From the NCBI GenBank assembly GCA_030770425.1, contig JASJFT010000280.1:1-50993 (forward strand): a stretch of 50,993 nucleotides of DNA. Direction: 5' to 3'. The position numbers were made by a program, and so were the translations under genes. Of the stretch, positions 1-11,851 are shown piece by piece (position 1 is the first letter of the stretch; each line of letters begins with the position of its first letter). Source of the DNA: Darksidea phi. Its lineage: Eukaryota; Ascomycota; Dothideomycetes; Pleosporales; Lentitheciaceae. The notes beneath the pieces were generated by a model. The model was not told where the DNA came from, ran no database searches, and saw nothing but the letters and a program-made list of their open reading frames with translations.

Positions 1-317
1 CACCCGCGCCGTCGCGAGCCGCCCGGCCCCGGGCGGGCGGGGGGGTCCGGCGGGCGGCCCGGCGGGGGGGGGGGGGTTGGGCGGTTATTCGTAACGCAAA
101 CTCGACGGAAAACGCAGCGGCTTATACGCTGTACTTCGCACCTATAGCGATAGGTTAGAGCGCTTAAATATATATTATTAGATAGAGAAATACTTGCGCT
201 ACCTATATGATCCAGTACCGTGATAATAGCTAGTCGTAGTATTGTATAATAGATGAATAAGTACTGAAGCTGACTCCGCCCGTAACGCAAACTCACACAA
301 ACTAGAACCATTTTTTC
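1..317. other. Low-complexity left edge, no gene
   Basis: Bases 1-80 are extremely G+C rich and include a run of 13 G at 64-76; the sequence then turns abruptly AT-rich (for example the tatatattatta stretch near 168). The 14-mer cgtaacgcaaactc occurs twice in direct orientation, at 90-103 and 281-294. I see no coding sequence. The abrupt change in composition and the homopolymer suggest a contig edge or transposon debris rather than a functional element. There is no telomeric TTAGGG/CCCTAA tract. Confidence 0.5.
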
Positions 318-427
318 TCAGACGCTCCGCGAATATTTTTGGTCTGCTTATGTAACCCCGCTCCTATTGGCTAGGTGGGGGACCTATATTCTAATTGGCT
401 AAAACTCGTAATTCGCGGAGCGTCTGA
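318..427. mobile_element. MITE-like element with 17-bp terminal inverted repeats
   Basis: A perfect 17-bp inverted repeat bounds a 110-bp, non-coding, AT-leaning segment: TCAGACGCTCCGCGAAT at 318-334 and its exact reverse complement at 411-427. The trinucleotide TTC directly flanks both sides (315-317 and 428-430) and could be a 3-bp target-site duplication, though three bases can match by chance. Small size, perfect termini and no ORF fit a miniature inverted-repeat transposable element mobilised in trans. I see no second copy and no matching transposase in this window, so the superfamily cannot be assigned. Confidence 0.6.
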
Positions 428-1030
428 TTCATGAGATAATATAGTCCTACGTCCTACCATTACGTCTCCTTAAGGATTCGTCTTATCTCCATCCGAATAC
501 AACCCTTTTGCTACCTCAGCGTTTCTGTGCCTGCCTGCCTACACGTGCCTCACAGGAACCGTAATGAAGCGCCAAGCGCGTTTTAGGTAGCAGCGCCTTA
601 AATTCGTCTCTCTATTATAGGTTGCGCAAACCGCAAAGAGACTTGCCTAAAAGGCGTTAAGAGACATAGCTAGATTAAACGATATCGAAATACCGAAATT
701 AAAAGGCCTCAAACGATAGTTGACGGTGTGAATCAAAGAGACGCTGGATGGTTATTGTTAGGAACTTCTTACTAACCGCTTCGGGAAATTCGGCGAGCGC
801 TGTAGGGCGTTCGTAAACTCCTCTCGGATAAGGCGACTTACGCGATTGTCTCATGAAGCTTTCCCACTTAAGCAACTCGGCGAAAAGGACGAGAAAATCT
901 GGCTGCGACGCTCGATCGACCTGATTAATAACAACTCTGCCCACGGGGTATAAAAGCTGTCGAATCCACCCTTCAAGATCATCGATCCCCAAGTCAAAGA
1001 CCACAGTCTTCTGGGCTTTCCGACCTCGCC
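428..1030. other. Intergenic, upstream of the Zn2Cys6 regulator
   Basis: No convincing gene. A minus-strand open frame (about 699-1135) overlaps the first exon of the regulator on the other strand and lacks an ATG in a sensible place, so I did not call it. The plus frame directly upstream of the ATG at 1031 stays open back to about 932 and is Ser/Arg/Gln-rich, so the regulator's N-terminus could begin earlier through another exon. Confidence 0.4.
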
Positions 1031-2499
1031 ATGGCTGCCCGGCCAGGAAACGATCCCGAAGAGCTCTGCTCCTCTTCAGGGTGCTTCGAAGTCCGAGTCT
1101 TCCCTTCGCAGCCCAATAGCGATGGACAACGCCATACTAGAAGCAAGCTCAGCGAAGCAAAACGAGCCAAAGTCCACTCCGTCCGTCGCAGTGGCGCATG
1201 CTTGGCCTGTCGGATGCTTAAAGTCCCTGTATGTTAACTCCTCACGATTCCTTCTAGAATACCGCTGATTCACCTTCCCATAGTGCGATCCCGTTGATCC
1301 CGAGAAGCCAGGACCGTGCGAGAGGTGCTTGACGGCTAGGTCTCAATCGCAGCAGAGAAGCACACTAGCCTTCCGGGAATGCATCCGAACTAGCATTAGT
1401 ACTATTAACATCTTCCGAAACTGTACGTCTCGCTTCATTCATCGCAACTTCTTTGTTTGTTAATAGTATCGCAGCACTTGGCGACGAATTCACGTCCCTG
1501 GACGCGCCAAAGTTAAGGAGCCTTCTGGCCAAGACAATAATGTCGGAGCGCGCGGTCCCCTCTCTAGAGTCAATGGTGTCAGACGTGTTCACGTGGATTC
1601 TCAACAACAAGGCACTGGACCAAAGCATTCTCAACAACAAGGCACTGGACCAAAGCATTGTCGGCATGCTTTGCTCAAGCCGGTTCAGCGAACTGTCGAG
1701 TGCTCTTGTTGACGGAGAGCTTGCGGCCAAATTTCAAGTCTTGCTCTACTCGTCCACATTGGCCTATGTGTATGCTTCGCGGACGACGTATGATTCTGAG
1801 CTGAGCATTGATGACCTTCATCGGATTACCTATGCAACGGGGTCGGATTTACTACAGTATATCGACAAGAAGCTGTCACCGCACGTACTCGCGAAGCTCA
1901 CACACGAACAACTCCGTGTTATGTTCCTGGTCCTCTTTGGTGTCACCTCGGCGATCGCCTACAGTGCCGCTATCGAAGACTCGCCATCTTTCCCTAGCTT
2001 TCCCGAGTTGTATGACGGAAATATCCCGAAGACGCTTTGGGAGGCGATGCAACAACACTTGGTTCAGATTATGGCCCACCATCTAGTCCTGCTGGCTTCA
2101 CGACTCGGTTTGATCCTCCCAGAAGGTTCACAACGAGATGCGCTATCATCGTTGATGACAGGAATGACTCAGCGAGGAATGTTCATATGGGTAGCCGAGA
2201 TGATGCCCACAATGCCGTCTACGTCCGTGTTTACGGGCGGTGACGATAAACTATTTCACCTCTTAATCCCTACGTCGGCTGATTTTGACCCCACGATGAA
2301 TCTCGAAGACAAGAACCTTGAATCCTATCGTTCAGGACAAGTGAGTGCGGGGGAACTTAAAGCTGTTGAAAACAGTCTAAGAGTTGTGTCTCCGCTACAG
2401 ATAAGCACCAGCTACAATTACATGGGTGGTATTTTCGAAGTGTACACTCCCGACCACCATATGTATTGTGGCCCGATCAAGAAGAAGCGTGTCATTTAG
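1031..2499 (+). CDS. Fungal Zn2Cys6 transcription factor
   Basis: Probable DNA-binding transcriptional regulator of the Zn(II)2Cys6 binuclear-cluster class. My model has exons 1031-1228, 1284-1422 and 1475-2499 (453 aa); both introns have strong donors (GTATGT, GTACGT) and the frame is kept through both. The cluster is split by intron 1: C57-x2-C60-x6-C67 ends exon 1, and C78-x2-C81 plus C99 lie in exon 2. The last spacing is longer than the classic motif. The rest is helical and hydrophobic, as in the regulatory half of this class, and the protein ends in a basic KKKRV run that could serve nuclear import. A perfect 30-bp tandem duplication at 1597-1656 repeats ten residues. Target genes are unknown. 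The start is the first ATG in frame and might be preceded by another exon. Confidence 0.78.
1597..1656 (+). repeat. Perfect 30-bp tandem duplication inside the regulator gene
   Basis: Two exact head-to-tail copies of a 30-mer (1597-1626 and 1627-1656) encode ILNNKALDQS twice. The copies show no divergence and keep the frame, so the duplication is probably recent. Confidence 0.95.
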
Positions 2500-3391
2500 T
2501 GTTAGCGGGTAACAACCCAGTGGGTTAATTTATCGTTTATATATATTCCAATCACAACATGCGTTTCAGTGTAGGGGTTTGCCTTTACGTCTCTTTGAAA
2601 TATTAATGAAGACATAACTCGAGAACGTCGAAGATAAGTAGATCAACCTGCCTATAGCTACCAGACTTACATATCAAAGCACAACTTATTCCTCTCTTGA
2701 ACCTGGGGGTCGCACTGTGCTCTATCCTTCTTGTATTTATTGTAGCGATACCGTTGAAAGTTTGAACGGAAGATGAGCTGTCTCATGATTCGGCTGACGC
2801 TAGGCACATTATATAGTTTCGTCGAATCTGTTCGGTTCGATCTTACAATGTACGATCCCTCGAATATTGAATTGAGGTGAAGTTGGGTGCAGTAGGATCG
2901 CTAGGCCGGTGTACCTCTCCATATCCGTGCTCATCCAGGAAAGACGCAGTCATCTGTATCAGGGCGTCTTGGTGTTTAGACCAGTCCCAGAGGTCGGTTC
3001 AGCGGAGGCCCTTTGAAGAATAATGTCGCCGGAAGATACGAAGATCATCAGCCAACGCACTACAACGCAAGAGTCTTGCATCGTTATAATCCAGTTTATG
3101 GCGAAGGTCTGTGATTTTGGGAATGCGCCAGGCCGCCCTCTCTGAGTAGTCAGATGTGTCCATTTAGGTGTGAGGACGACGTTCAAGGAGCGGGAGGACG
3201 GTTATAGGTTAAGGGCAAGTGAGGATCGAACAGAAATAGAGGTTTAAGGGGCATTTGTAACCGTCGGAGAGTGTCGGCTACTTTTGCTGCTTAGGGTGCC
3301 TTAAGAGAACCTCGTCAACCATATTCGACGTGTGCATCAGGGGACGAGTATGTCTGCGGATCTGGGTCACTTGGTTATCTCTCGACCAGCT
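2500..3391. other. Intergenic, no gene seen
   Basis: About 0.9 kb of moderately AT-rich sequence follows the regulator's stop. The short open frames in it have no domain-like composition. It may contain eroded 3' sequence of the receptor relic that ends at 3392, but I could not recognise any. Confidence 0.4.
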
Positions 3392-3908
3392 TCACGGGAC
3401 GGCTCCACTGCTGGTGAGGATCTTGACTAGCGCAGCTGCGCTAGCAAATATGCCTAGGCTCATCAGACATCCGAGGAGTATCTTCTCGGAGCGCTGTCGG
3501 TGGAGCTCTCGGATGAGGGAGATTAGCATTATGGTGAAGAGGATGTCGCATGCAGCGCTCAGGCCTATAGAAGTAAGTCAAGCGAAAACTCAGGAAGGTT
3601 TGGGTGCTGGTGAATTACCTGCATACACCCGTCCATACATTGCCATCCGAGTGATGGTCCAGCATCGGGCGTCAGGGCCCGTATCCCACATGGCACGAAT
3701 GGGGCGGCACTGCAGTAACTGGCAGACATTGACGCCCACCATTGTGCCAATTTGCATAGCGATGATTGTTCCCAGCAAAATTTTCCAAGCCCGCGTATTT
3801 TTGAGTCTCAGCAGCATCACAGTGACTGATACTCGAACGAGAGTCGCTGCCCATAGTCCTACGACTGCGACGCCGAACTTTTCGAGATGGGATGAATTGC
3901 AGTGTATA
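3392..3908 (-). pseudogene. Truncated SAT4/PTH11-like rhodopsin-fold receptor relic
   Basis: Fragment of a fungal integral membrane protein of the SAT4/rhodopsin-like family (PTH11-type receptors). On the minus strand an exon from about 3908 to 3619 encodes transmembrane helices and the family hallmark CQLLQCRPIRAMWD followed by a conserved ARCW. A clean 54-nt intron (3565-3618) joins it to a second exon (3564-3392) that encodes the next helices (LSAACDILFTIMLISL; KILLGCLMSLGIFASAAAL) and then hits TGA. The first two helices are missing: the sequence upstream of 3908 is AT-rich and non-coding. The usual last helix and polar tail are also missing. This is about half of the family's normal core, so I call it a relic. 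A much-altered gene with unseen exons is less likely. Confidence 0.65.
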
Positions 3909-4394
3909 CTATAAGGGTATTTTATTTTAGTGCTGTTCTTCAGATGTATACAGTTTAGCATTAGAGTACAAAAACCCCTTCATAACAGCACAATCGCGCA
4001 ATGCAGCTTTTCCTCAGCAACAAAAAAGAAAGTTCTAACGACAAGATAGCTACTACTGATTCAATATACGGATTAAAAAAGTAAATCTAATAATTCTTAA
4101 ACATATATTTATCGGTACACGCCCCACTCACGTGCCGCTACCCCGCTCGTCCTACCCCGCAGCCTCCAACCATCTTGGCAGGCACCGCATCGGGAAGGAA
4201 GAACGTCATAGCCGAACGGGTTATTAGACGACTTTCCTTCGATGTAACCTCAAAGCTTGGATAGTTTGATCCTTCGCCTGAAAGATGATCAGACGCGGGG
4301 TGTCATTCTCCGAGGCCTTGGTCAGGGGCAGCTTGAAAATGGCGCGCGACCCCGCGCCGTAGGATGAAGCTCTGTCAAAAATTACTTGGGAGCT
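3909..4394. other. Intergenic, upstream of the GH92 gene
   Basis: AT-rich up to about 4110, then more balanced. No open frame of interest. It would hold the promoter of the mannosidase gene; I could not pick out a convincing TATA box. Confidence 0.4.
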
Positions 4395-7024
4395 ATGTTG
4401 AGCTTACGGATCGTTGGACTGGCAATTGTCGTCGCGGTGACTGCACAGGATGTGGATTACTCGCAATTCGTGAATCCGTTTATTGGATCTGAAGGCGCCA
4501 TTCCGGGATATGCATGTACGAACACCTTACTCATCCTCCTTTCTTCAATTCAATATCTGACTGCGCGCAGATGGCGGAGGCGATATCTTCATCGGCGGTG
4601 CCGTGCCCTTCGGCATGGTCAAGCTCGGTCTCGACACCTACGAAGAACCATTGAATCAAAGCGCATTGAACGGCGGATGGACACCACAGGGCCATGTAAC
4701 CGGTATAAGCCTGATGCATGAATCAGGGACAGGTGGTGGGCCGAAGTATGGATTCCCCAGTCAGATGCCACTCGCGAGCGTGGAGGGCGTCAATTTGTTG
4801 GACAATTTAACGTATTGGCAAAAGCGGGTACGTACCCATAGATATTGTTAAAAGGAGGCAGGCTGCTATCGTAAGAGACGGCTGACCGAAATAGGTCGGG
4901 GAGGATGTCGCCAGCGTAGGGTACTTCAAGACAGAGTTTAAATCGGGTGTGCAGGTCGAGCTCTCCGCGTCGAGACACGCGGGATTGTATCATTATACAT
5001 ACCCGTCGCAAGATGAGAAGCATGTCCTGGTTGACTTCTCGCACTACCTCCCTCACCCGACGCGCTCGTGGGACTCACAGTTCTATACCGGCGGCGAGAT
5101 CGAGTTCCAGCCGAACTCGTCAATATATACCGGCTACACGTCCATCGCAAATGGCTGGTGCTTGGGTCCGCCGGTCACGGTATACGTGTGCGGAGAGTTT
5201 GATACGCCGCCCAACGAGGCGAGAGCATTCAAAGGGAAAAACACATTCCCTGTCGGTCGACATTTCCGGACGTACGATAATGCGACGACACCCGAGCCAA
5301 CATACACGGGGTCGAGCGCGCGGTCAGGCCCGCAAAGCGATCGCGTTGGCGCGATTTTCTCGTGGAACGGCATCGACGCCTCTACGGAGATTAAATCGCG
5401 CGTCGGTATTTCATTCATATCGGTCGGCAAGGCATGCGCGTACAAGGACGAGGAGCTCTCCTCCTGGTCAATTGAAGAAACCGTCCGAATGGCGCGCGAT
5501 GAATGGAATCGCGATGTCTTCTCGAAGATACGCGTCGATACATCCGAGAAAGCGAATAAGACGAGACTGGCGCTACTGTACTCCAGTCTATACTTCATGC
5601 ACCTCATCCCGAGTGAGCGCGTTGGCGAGAACCCGTTGTGGGAGTCCGACGAACCGTATTGGGACGACTTCTACACTATGTGGGACCTGTTTCGGAACCA
5701 GGTATCCCTGTGGCATCTGATCCAGCCTACCTACTACGAGTCTATGCTGCGAGCGCTGATTGATATGTTCAAGCATGAGGGCTTTCTACCCGACGGAAGA
5801 TCCGGCAACTACAACGGTCTGGTCCAGGGAGGCTCGAACGCTGATAACGTCCTAGCTGATGCGTACGTGAAAGGCATTCGTGGTGGGATCAACTGGACGG
5901 AAGGCTACGCGGCTGTCAAGAAGAGCGCCGAAGTCTTGCCCTTCTTCGATCAAAATCCTGTAGATCCACAAGGCTCGCTGAAGGACGGCCGCTCGGCGCT
6001 AGATGACTGGATCCCGCTTGGCTACGTATCAGCGGATCGCAATAGTCGTGCAGTCTCGAAAACGGTGGAGTACTCGCTCAACGACTTCGCTGTATCGCAG
6101 ATCGCTACGGGAGAAGCGCCAGGCGATCGCGACCTGTATCTGCAACGCTCTGCTGGATGGCAGTTGAGCTGGGATCCTGAAGCGACGAGTCGGAACTTCA
6201 GCGGCTTCGTGATGCCGCGATATGCCAACGGGACGTTCCATAAGACATACAACATCACCAACTGTGGTGATTGTAACTGGTCTGATGAAAGCTACGAGGG
6301 AACCGCCTTTGGTAAGTTAGCCCTGCTTTAAACGGTGGGATCGCCCACTGACACAAAATCAGAATATTCCTTCGTCATCCCCCACGATGTTGAACGCATG
6401 ATCGAGCTGATGGGTGGCCCGCAACATTTCGAAGAACGTCTGGATTACGTGTTCAAACCCAACACGTCAGGTGTCGATCTCGGCGTGAATGGGTTGGGCA
6501 TAACCACCATCAACAACATCGCCAATGAGCCCGATTTCCAAACACCCTATCTGTACAACTACCTGAACAAACAGTGGAAGTCCGTCGAGCGGAGCCGACA
6601 ACTCGCTAACGATTTCTACTTCAACACTTCGAATGGTATCCCTGGGAACTCGGACGCCGGAGCGCTGAACTGTTGGCTTATATGGCAGATGCTCGGACTC
6701 TATCCTATCGTTACTACCCCGGTATATCTTCTTGAAAGTCCGTGGTTTGACGATATCAATGTCACGGTGAATCATAACCATACGCTACGGATCCGAGCAG
6801 AAGGTCTGGATGACGGGGATGGGCGGCAGGGGTACTATGTCCAAGGCGTGAGTATCAACGGAGAGGCATGGGATAAAAACTGGTTCGAGCATGAAGATGC
6901 GGGGGGCATCATGACAAACGGTGGCGAACTCCTGTTCAGGCTCGGCTCTGAACAGAAGGTTTGGGAGACCGGAGACGTGCCGCCGAGCCCAGGGCATGCG
7001 GTTGTTGATGTTGGTGGAAGATGA
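4395..7024 (+). CDS. Secreted GH92 alpha-mannosidase
   Basis: Glycoside hydrolase family 92 exo-acting alpha-mannosidase, expected to trim alpha-linked mannose from N-glycans or yeast/fungal mannan outside the cell; family members are calcium-dependent. My model has exons 4395-4515, 4571-4827, 4895-6311 and 6363-7024 (818 aa), close to the family's usual size. Residues 1-17 form a signal peptide. Family landmarks in order: VNPFIGSEG near the N-terminus, AVPFGMVKLG, HESGTGGGPKYG, YVSADRNSRAVSKTVEYSL, SGFVMPRYANGTF, EGTAFEYSFVIPHD (spanning intron 3) and PGNSDAGALNCW near the catalytic acids. The glutamate codon of EYSFVIPHD is split by intron 3, which supports that junction. All three introns are 51-67 nt with GTAC/GTAAG donors. 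It heads a run of secreted hydrolase genes. Confidence 0.92.
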
Positions 7025-7528
7025 AAATTTCGACAGATGATAATGTAAAAATCGTGGTGCAGGTGCGATGCTAATATTCGATAAGAGAGGAACGAAACAT
7101 GAGGGGGCGTTTGCGGAAGCAAGCATCCGAAGCTTAATCAGCCCGCACTTCCCCACGTCTCCATTATCGTCATGCCCTTCGGCTTTTCACAATATGCATC
7201 CTCAATGCTTCGCAGCGTATGCTCACTTACAAGCGCCTATGCATTTCTACTTCACATGATTGCCTTCCCTGGTTGGGAGGTCGGGAAATTGTCTCAGACG
7301 TAATACAGCCAATCATGCATCACGATTACACGTTCCCGAATAAATGACCACAGGGATGTTGCGAACCCCTGAAGTGGCAAGTCGAAGCTTCTTATACTTT
7401 TACCTTCGCGTCGTGCCCGCATTTCTCTTTCTTCTCCGTCGGTCGATCGAGTTAGTCGGGAGAGATTAACAGTGCATGTTGCAGTGCAGCTCCAACAACA
7501 GTCCTGTCGCACCGGATCAACGAATACA
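7025..7528. other. Intergenic between GH92 and feruloyl esterase
   Basis: No gene seen. The part before 7529 is pyrimidine-rich with a possible TATA-like cttatactttta near 7390, which could be the promoter of the esterase gene. Confidence 0.35.
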
Positions 7529-8590
7529 ATGAAACTTATCAACTCTTTCCTTCTCCTGCTGGCAAGCCTCCATCAGCTCGTCCTCGGTCTGCCCCAAGCA
7601 CTTCCCCGCGCAGCCTCAGGATGCGGCAAAATACAATTTCTACCAGGTGTGACGCAGTATCGCTTCGGCCTGAAGAGCGGTGGAAAGGACAGAAGCTACT
7701 CGTACCATCTACCAAGTGGCTACACCAAGAATAAGAGATATCCCGTGGTGGTAGGCTTCCATGGATCCAGCAGTATCGGAACATTCTTCGAACTAGACAC
7801 CAAACTCAGCTCATCGAAGTACAGCCCGGAGGTAGATAGCATCAAAATCCGCTCAGCCGGCTAAGCTGATTGTGAGATAGAAGATAATGATCTACCCCAA
7901 CGGCATCGACGGAAGCTGGGCAGGCCCAACGTACCACACTGGTTCCACAGTCACCGAAGATATCCAATTCGTCGCCGATCTCCTTGCAGACGTTAAATCT
8001 AACTTTTGCGTCGAGGAAGAGAAAATTTTCGCGGTCGGTATGTCGAACGGCGGCGGCTTCACAGGCACACTGGCTTGCGATTCTGTAGGAAGCTCGCTGT
8101 TTAATGCTTTTGCTGCGCATTCGGGCGCCTTTTACACAGACCTCAATGGCCCGGATAACGGATGCAAGCCCTCAAAGCTACCGGTACCGATGTTAGAAAT
8201 CCATGGCGCTGCTGATAAGACTGTGAAGTACGCAGGCGGTCAAGGCGATGGCGGCCCCCAGCCGCCTATTGCGGATTGGATGGGATGGTGGGCGCAACGA
8301 AATAATTGCACTGGCAAGAGTGAAAAGGATCTTGTGGATGGGAGTGTACATCAGTTGTCGTGGACTTGTGCTGGTGTGGAGGGTTTGGTGCAGCATTATC
8401 GGATTGATGAGTTAGGTAAGTGGTTTGGTGAACCGTGCGGGTGAGGGGAAGTTGTGCTAATCGAAGGATAGGACATTGCTGGGCCGATACCGATATCAAT
8501 CTGAGTCAGATCAGTGTGCCGCAGGGACCGGCGAAGGTAAGGGCTAGTGAGATCGTTATGGGGTTCTTTGATGGGATTTCTTCGAGGTGA
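7529..8590 (+). CDS. Secreted feruloyl esterase-like (CE1/LpqC-type) hydrolase
   Basis: Alpha/beta-hydrolase of the feruloyl esterase C / polyhydroxybutyrate depolymerase-like group, expected to release ferulate or related acids from plant cell-wall arabinoxylan or pectin. Exons 7529-7831, 7881-8415 and 8472-8590 give 318 aa. An N-terminal signal peptide (about residues 1-20) is followed by mature sequence. The oxyanion region is VVVGFHGSS, the nucleophile elbow is G154-M-S156-N-G, a candidate acid lies in the HGAADKTVKY segment, and the histidine is in G280-H281-C-W, split by intron 2. That placement of GHCW supports the junction. There is no carbohydrate-binding module. All introns are 49-56 nt. 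The start is the ATG that leads straight into the signal peptide; the frame is open further upstream without a better start. Confidence 0.87.
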
Positions 8591-9340
8591 TGATGGTTCG
8601 AGACATGAAGAGCGTCACGTCGGTGTAGTTCAGCCTGAACCTCTTATCAATATCATATCATATATCTTTAACCTTGATTGCTATTAACCTAGTGCAACAC
8701 CTCTGATGCTTCGGCTCTTAAATAGACTAACCTACATGTGTGATATCCGCCTTCGAACACCCTGGGCACCAAATGCTCCATCTCTTCAAGCTTAGCGATG
8801 ATTCGTCTTGTCTTGATGCATAATATTTGATTCATTGCTCCACAGCGCCGGGTCGAGCAGTGGGTCATGACATCTGTTCTCGTGGCTAGACCTTGTGTGT
8901 ACCAAATGCGCTGTTTGATACGGTTGCAGTTTCGCCATTAGGAGAACTGATGGAACGAACCCAGAGAGGCGGTGGCGAAGCTGTCGGCTTCGCGTCGGTC
9001 TGTCTCGCTATTGCCATGTGCCTCCTCTCATAATTTTGGATCATAAGCCTTGTGCTGATGAGTAGGAGGGTGCAGCTTTTTTCGCAAGTTACGCAGCGCC
9101 TTTTACTCTAGGTGATGGTTTATTGGTTAGCGCAGCGGCGGTCGTTTCTGGCCAAGATGCGGATATTGAAGAGACGACAATGCAATACCAGAAAAACGTA
9201 AAAGATGTATTTAACATTCACAATAGGAATCTGAGTTCTGTCTAGAAGATAAAGTCTCGCATCATCGTCCCAGCTATGTCGCTCAAGGAGACTTCCATTC
9301 CGTCACGAGCGCGCCCAATATCATCTAGGTGACTGCCAGG
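8591..9340. other. Intergenic, no gene seen
   Basis: About 0.75 kb between the esterase gene and the decayed receptor. No open frame, RNA gene or repeat that I can support. Confidence 0.4.
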
Positions 9341-10677
9341 CTAAAAGCTTGCCTTGTCCTCTGCGGCCCCCAGTTTCGCCCTCGCAACAAAACCGGCGCT
9401 ATCTTTCAGCTCAGAAGAAATTGTATTTACCTTCGGGCACATGATCCGGAATTGCGGCACGCCGAGTCGATTGAGCATACGCTCGATAGGTGCCTTCAAA
9501 AAAGGCGCACATGCTGATTCAATAAGACCAAGCTCTTCAACTTTGAACCACGTAACTAGCGGCAATGTATCGTGCAGGCGATCCACACCATCCGTAAACC
9601 CGTTCAGATAGTAGATTTTCATTGCTCCAGCCACAGTCGCGACGATTCCGAGCCCCAATAGGACCACCGTGAGTATCCGCTCCAGAGCAGGCTGGTTCGA
9701 CGGCTAGATAAGAACTATGGGCATGGTGGCAAACGCGAGATCGCTACATATACCTGCAACTTGCAGAGGTTAGCACTTACTAGCCCTAGTGTCGCGGCAG
9801 AAAACTAACTTGCGTATATGTAATGGGGATGCTGACACCCAGCTGACCGGTAGCCAAGGCATCCGGTGAAAACTTTCGGCCAATCATGTAGTGGATGCGG
9901 GGTCGCCGAGCGGCTACACTGCACAGTCCCACGAAATGCTGCTGCCTAGTGACGCGAAAAGTTTGCCTGCTTCCGCGAACCAATACGCTCAACGATCAAC
10001 CGTGGGCTCCTGAATTTATGCTTTCATCCGTGATCCCGATTGTGCTGCTAAGCCGTCAACTGCATGCAGTCACAGATAGATCAACCCTTGTAACTGTATA
10101 GTAGCGAATTCCGTGTCGACCAGCAGGCCATATCAGGTATATATTTCCAATTGGCGCGTATCGGCCGGCATAGGATGATCTGGCAAATATTGACGCTTAC
10201 TACCATAACGGGTTGGATGAAGATCAAAATCTAGAGTACTGCTCGCCACGTGGGCGGATATCTAGAGGCGGAAAAGCATGGCCCCTACCGATGTTCGCGC
10301 GAGGGAAGATGCCCACAACCCTAAAAATATAGGTATAATATTGCAGCTTGAGGATATTGACTCGATCGGTCGTCGAGAGGTAATAACTGTGGCATCCGTA
10401 GCCATGGTGCATAGCTGTCACTGAATAGATAAATACAACAACTACAAAGGACTACCACGAAGTCAGAACTATCCACAAAGATGCCAGCCATGAACACTCA
10501 GAAAAGCCGCAGAGATAATGTAATCCGTGCAGGCTAGCTTGAAAGTGGGAACAATCCGGTGTACATGCGGAGTCCGTAGAAGGTTGCCGCTAGCGCAAAC
10601 AAAACCGCGGTAGAGAGAACGGCAGGACCCGCATTTGTCGTATTCACATCGGCCGGGGGCTGTGTCCTTGGATCCAT
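9341..10677 (-). pseudogene. Full-length but decayed SAT4/PTH11-like receptor gene
   Basis: A whole fungal rhodopsin-fold (SAT4-type) gene can be followed on the minus strand, broken by several lesions. From an ATG at 10677 come MDPRTQPPADVNTT and a first helix. A one-base shift then precedes FKLACTDYIISAAFLS. Next are TAMHHGYGCHSYYL and DRVNILKLQYY (about 10224-10421), and after another shift the hallmark NICQIILCRPIRANW. The last part reads CSDLAFATMPIVLI, an in-frame TAG where the family usually has Trp, then LLGLGIVATVAGAMKIYYL and SACAPFLKAPIERML, ending at 9341. At least two frameshifts and one stop cannot be removed by any intron I could place. The Trp-to-TAG change fits a G-to-A transition, as in repeat-induced point mutation, but a single site proves nothing. 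Confidence 0.8.
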
Positions 10678-11851
10678 GCAGTGCGATTCGGTCCGCAATC
10701 GGAGTTATGTATAGGAGCCTGTTCGGTACGGAGGTTCAGATTACCATAATATTGGCTCCAGATCGGTTACTACGCGTTCTGACGGTAATCTGGGTTTGTC
10801 TCTAGCTTTACATTCAATCGGACGGAGACACTGGTTTTGCCCAGGAGTGATTCAGCAAAAATTGTGTGGCGCACGAAAGTTTCCGAATCACATGAAAAAG
10901 CATGCACGATAGCCGAAATTATCACATGTGGAAAACGAAATCCACATATACTACCCACGTCGTTGAGGTAAATGAGGCACCGGGAAGTTCCCATGCTGGT
11001 TTTCAGCTGTGACCCGAAGTGAATGATTCCTGCAGTCTCTGGGCCTCGGTATGTATGCTCCACAGGTCTGAAAGGCTAGCCAGAAAGAGATGGTTCGCAG
11101 AGCAACGAGGGATGGTTGGTGCGAAAAATCACCACAATGGTGTCTAACATGGGTTTCCCCTTACGACTGGTTTTGCCTGTGGCAGACGCCCTCACCATTC
11201 GCCCCACATTCAAGAAGCTATCCGCAGCTGTGGTTAAACGTATGACCCGTCCCGAGTAATCTAATTACTCAAGATACACCCTTCAGACGTATGGGGTGCC
11301 CATTCTCCGTATCTGAATAAGCAAAGCTAGCCATGTGATGTTTATCTGCGCTGAACGTTAGATGCGTGTGCTACGTCCACAGCTGTTTCCCAACGCAAAA
11401 AGCATTTCAGCTCAAGCCAATAGGATCCCAGCTCGGAAAACCGTCTGGGAGTGGGTGGCTAGCGTGAGCCACTATATTGTCAAAGTTTGTGTTGAATCGC
11501 ATCAACGCAAGCCAGAGAAACAATTCCGACAAGAAGGCCGGGCTGGTAGTTTGCTTTCTTTGGGGTGATGATCGGGGATCAGCAACTAAAGGTATGTGTG
11601 GAGGATCGACAGCACTAAAGCTAAAGGATCTCAGTTGCTTTCCACTTTCGGTCGAAAACAGCAACGGCACGAAAGATATGATAGACGAGATTCGCCTTGT
11701 AGGTGCATAACAATATGTCAAAGCTGCGGTTCAACTTTCGTGGTCGTCTATCGTGGGTGGAGCAAACGCTGCCGACAGATACCTGGATCATTATAGTATA
11801 TCATTATACGTAGCTAATCATACTTTTTATGGAGTGCAAGATGGGAACCGA
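10678..11851. other. Intergenic, no gene seen
   Basis: About 1.2 kb between the decayed receptor and the 3' end of the carboxypeptidase gene. Short open frames (for example on the minus strand at 10770-11063) have no recognisable domain. I see no repeats or RNA genes. Confidence 0.4.

Noticed and set aside
1..80. Possible rDNA fragment because of the GC-rich start
   Set aside because: No recognisable 18S, 5.8S or 28S core sequence; more likely low-complexity edge sequence.
699..1135. Minus-strand open frame of about 145 codons at the left edge
   Set aside because: No ATG in a useful position, no recognised domain, and it overlaps the first exon of the Zn2Cys6 regulator, which has clear cysteine motifs.
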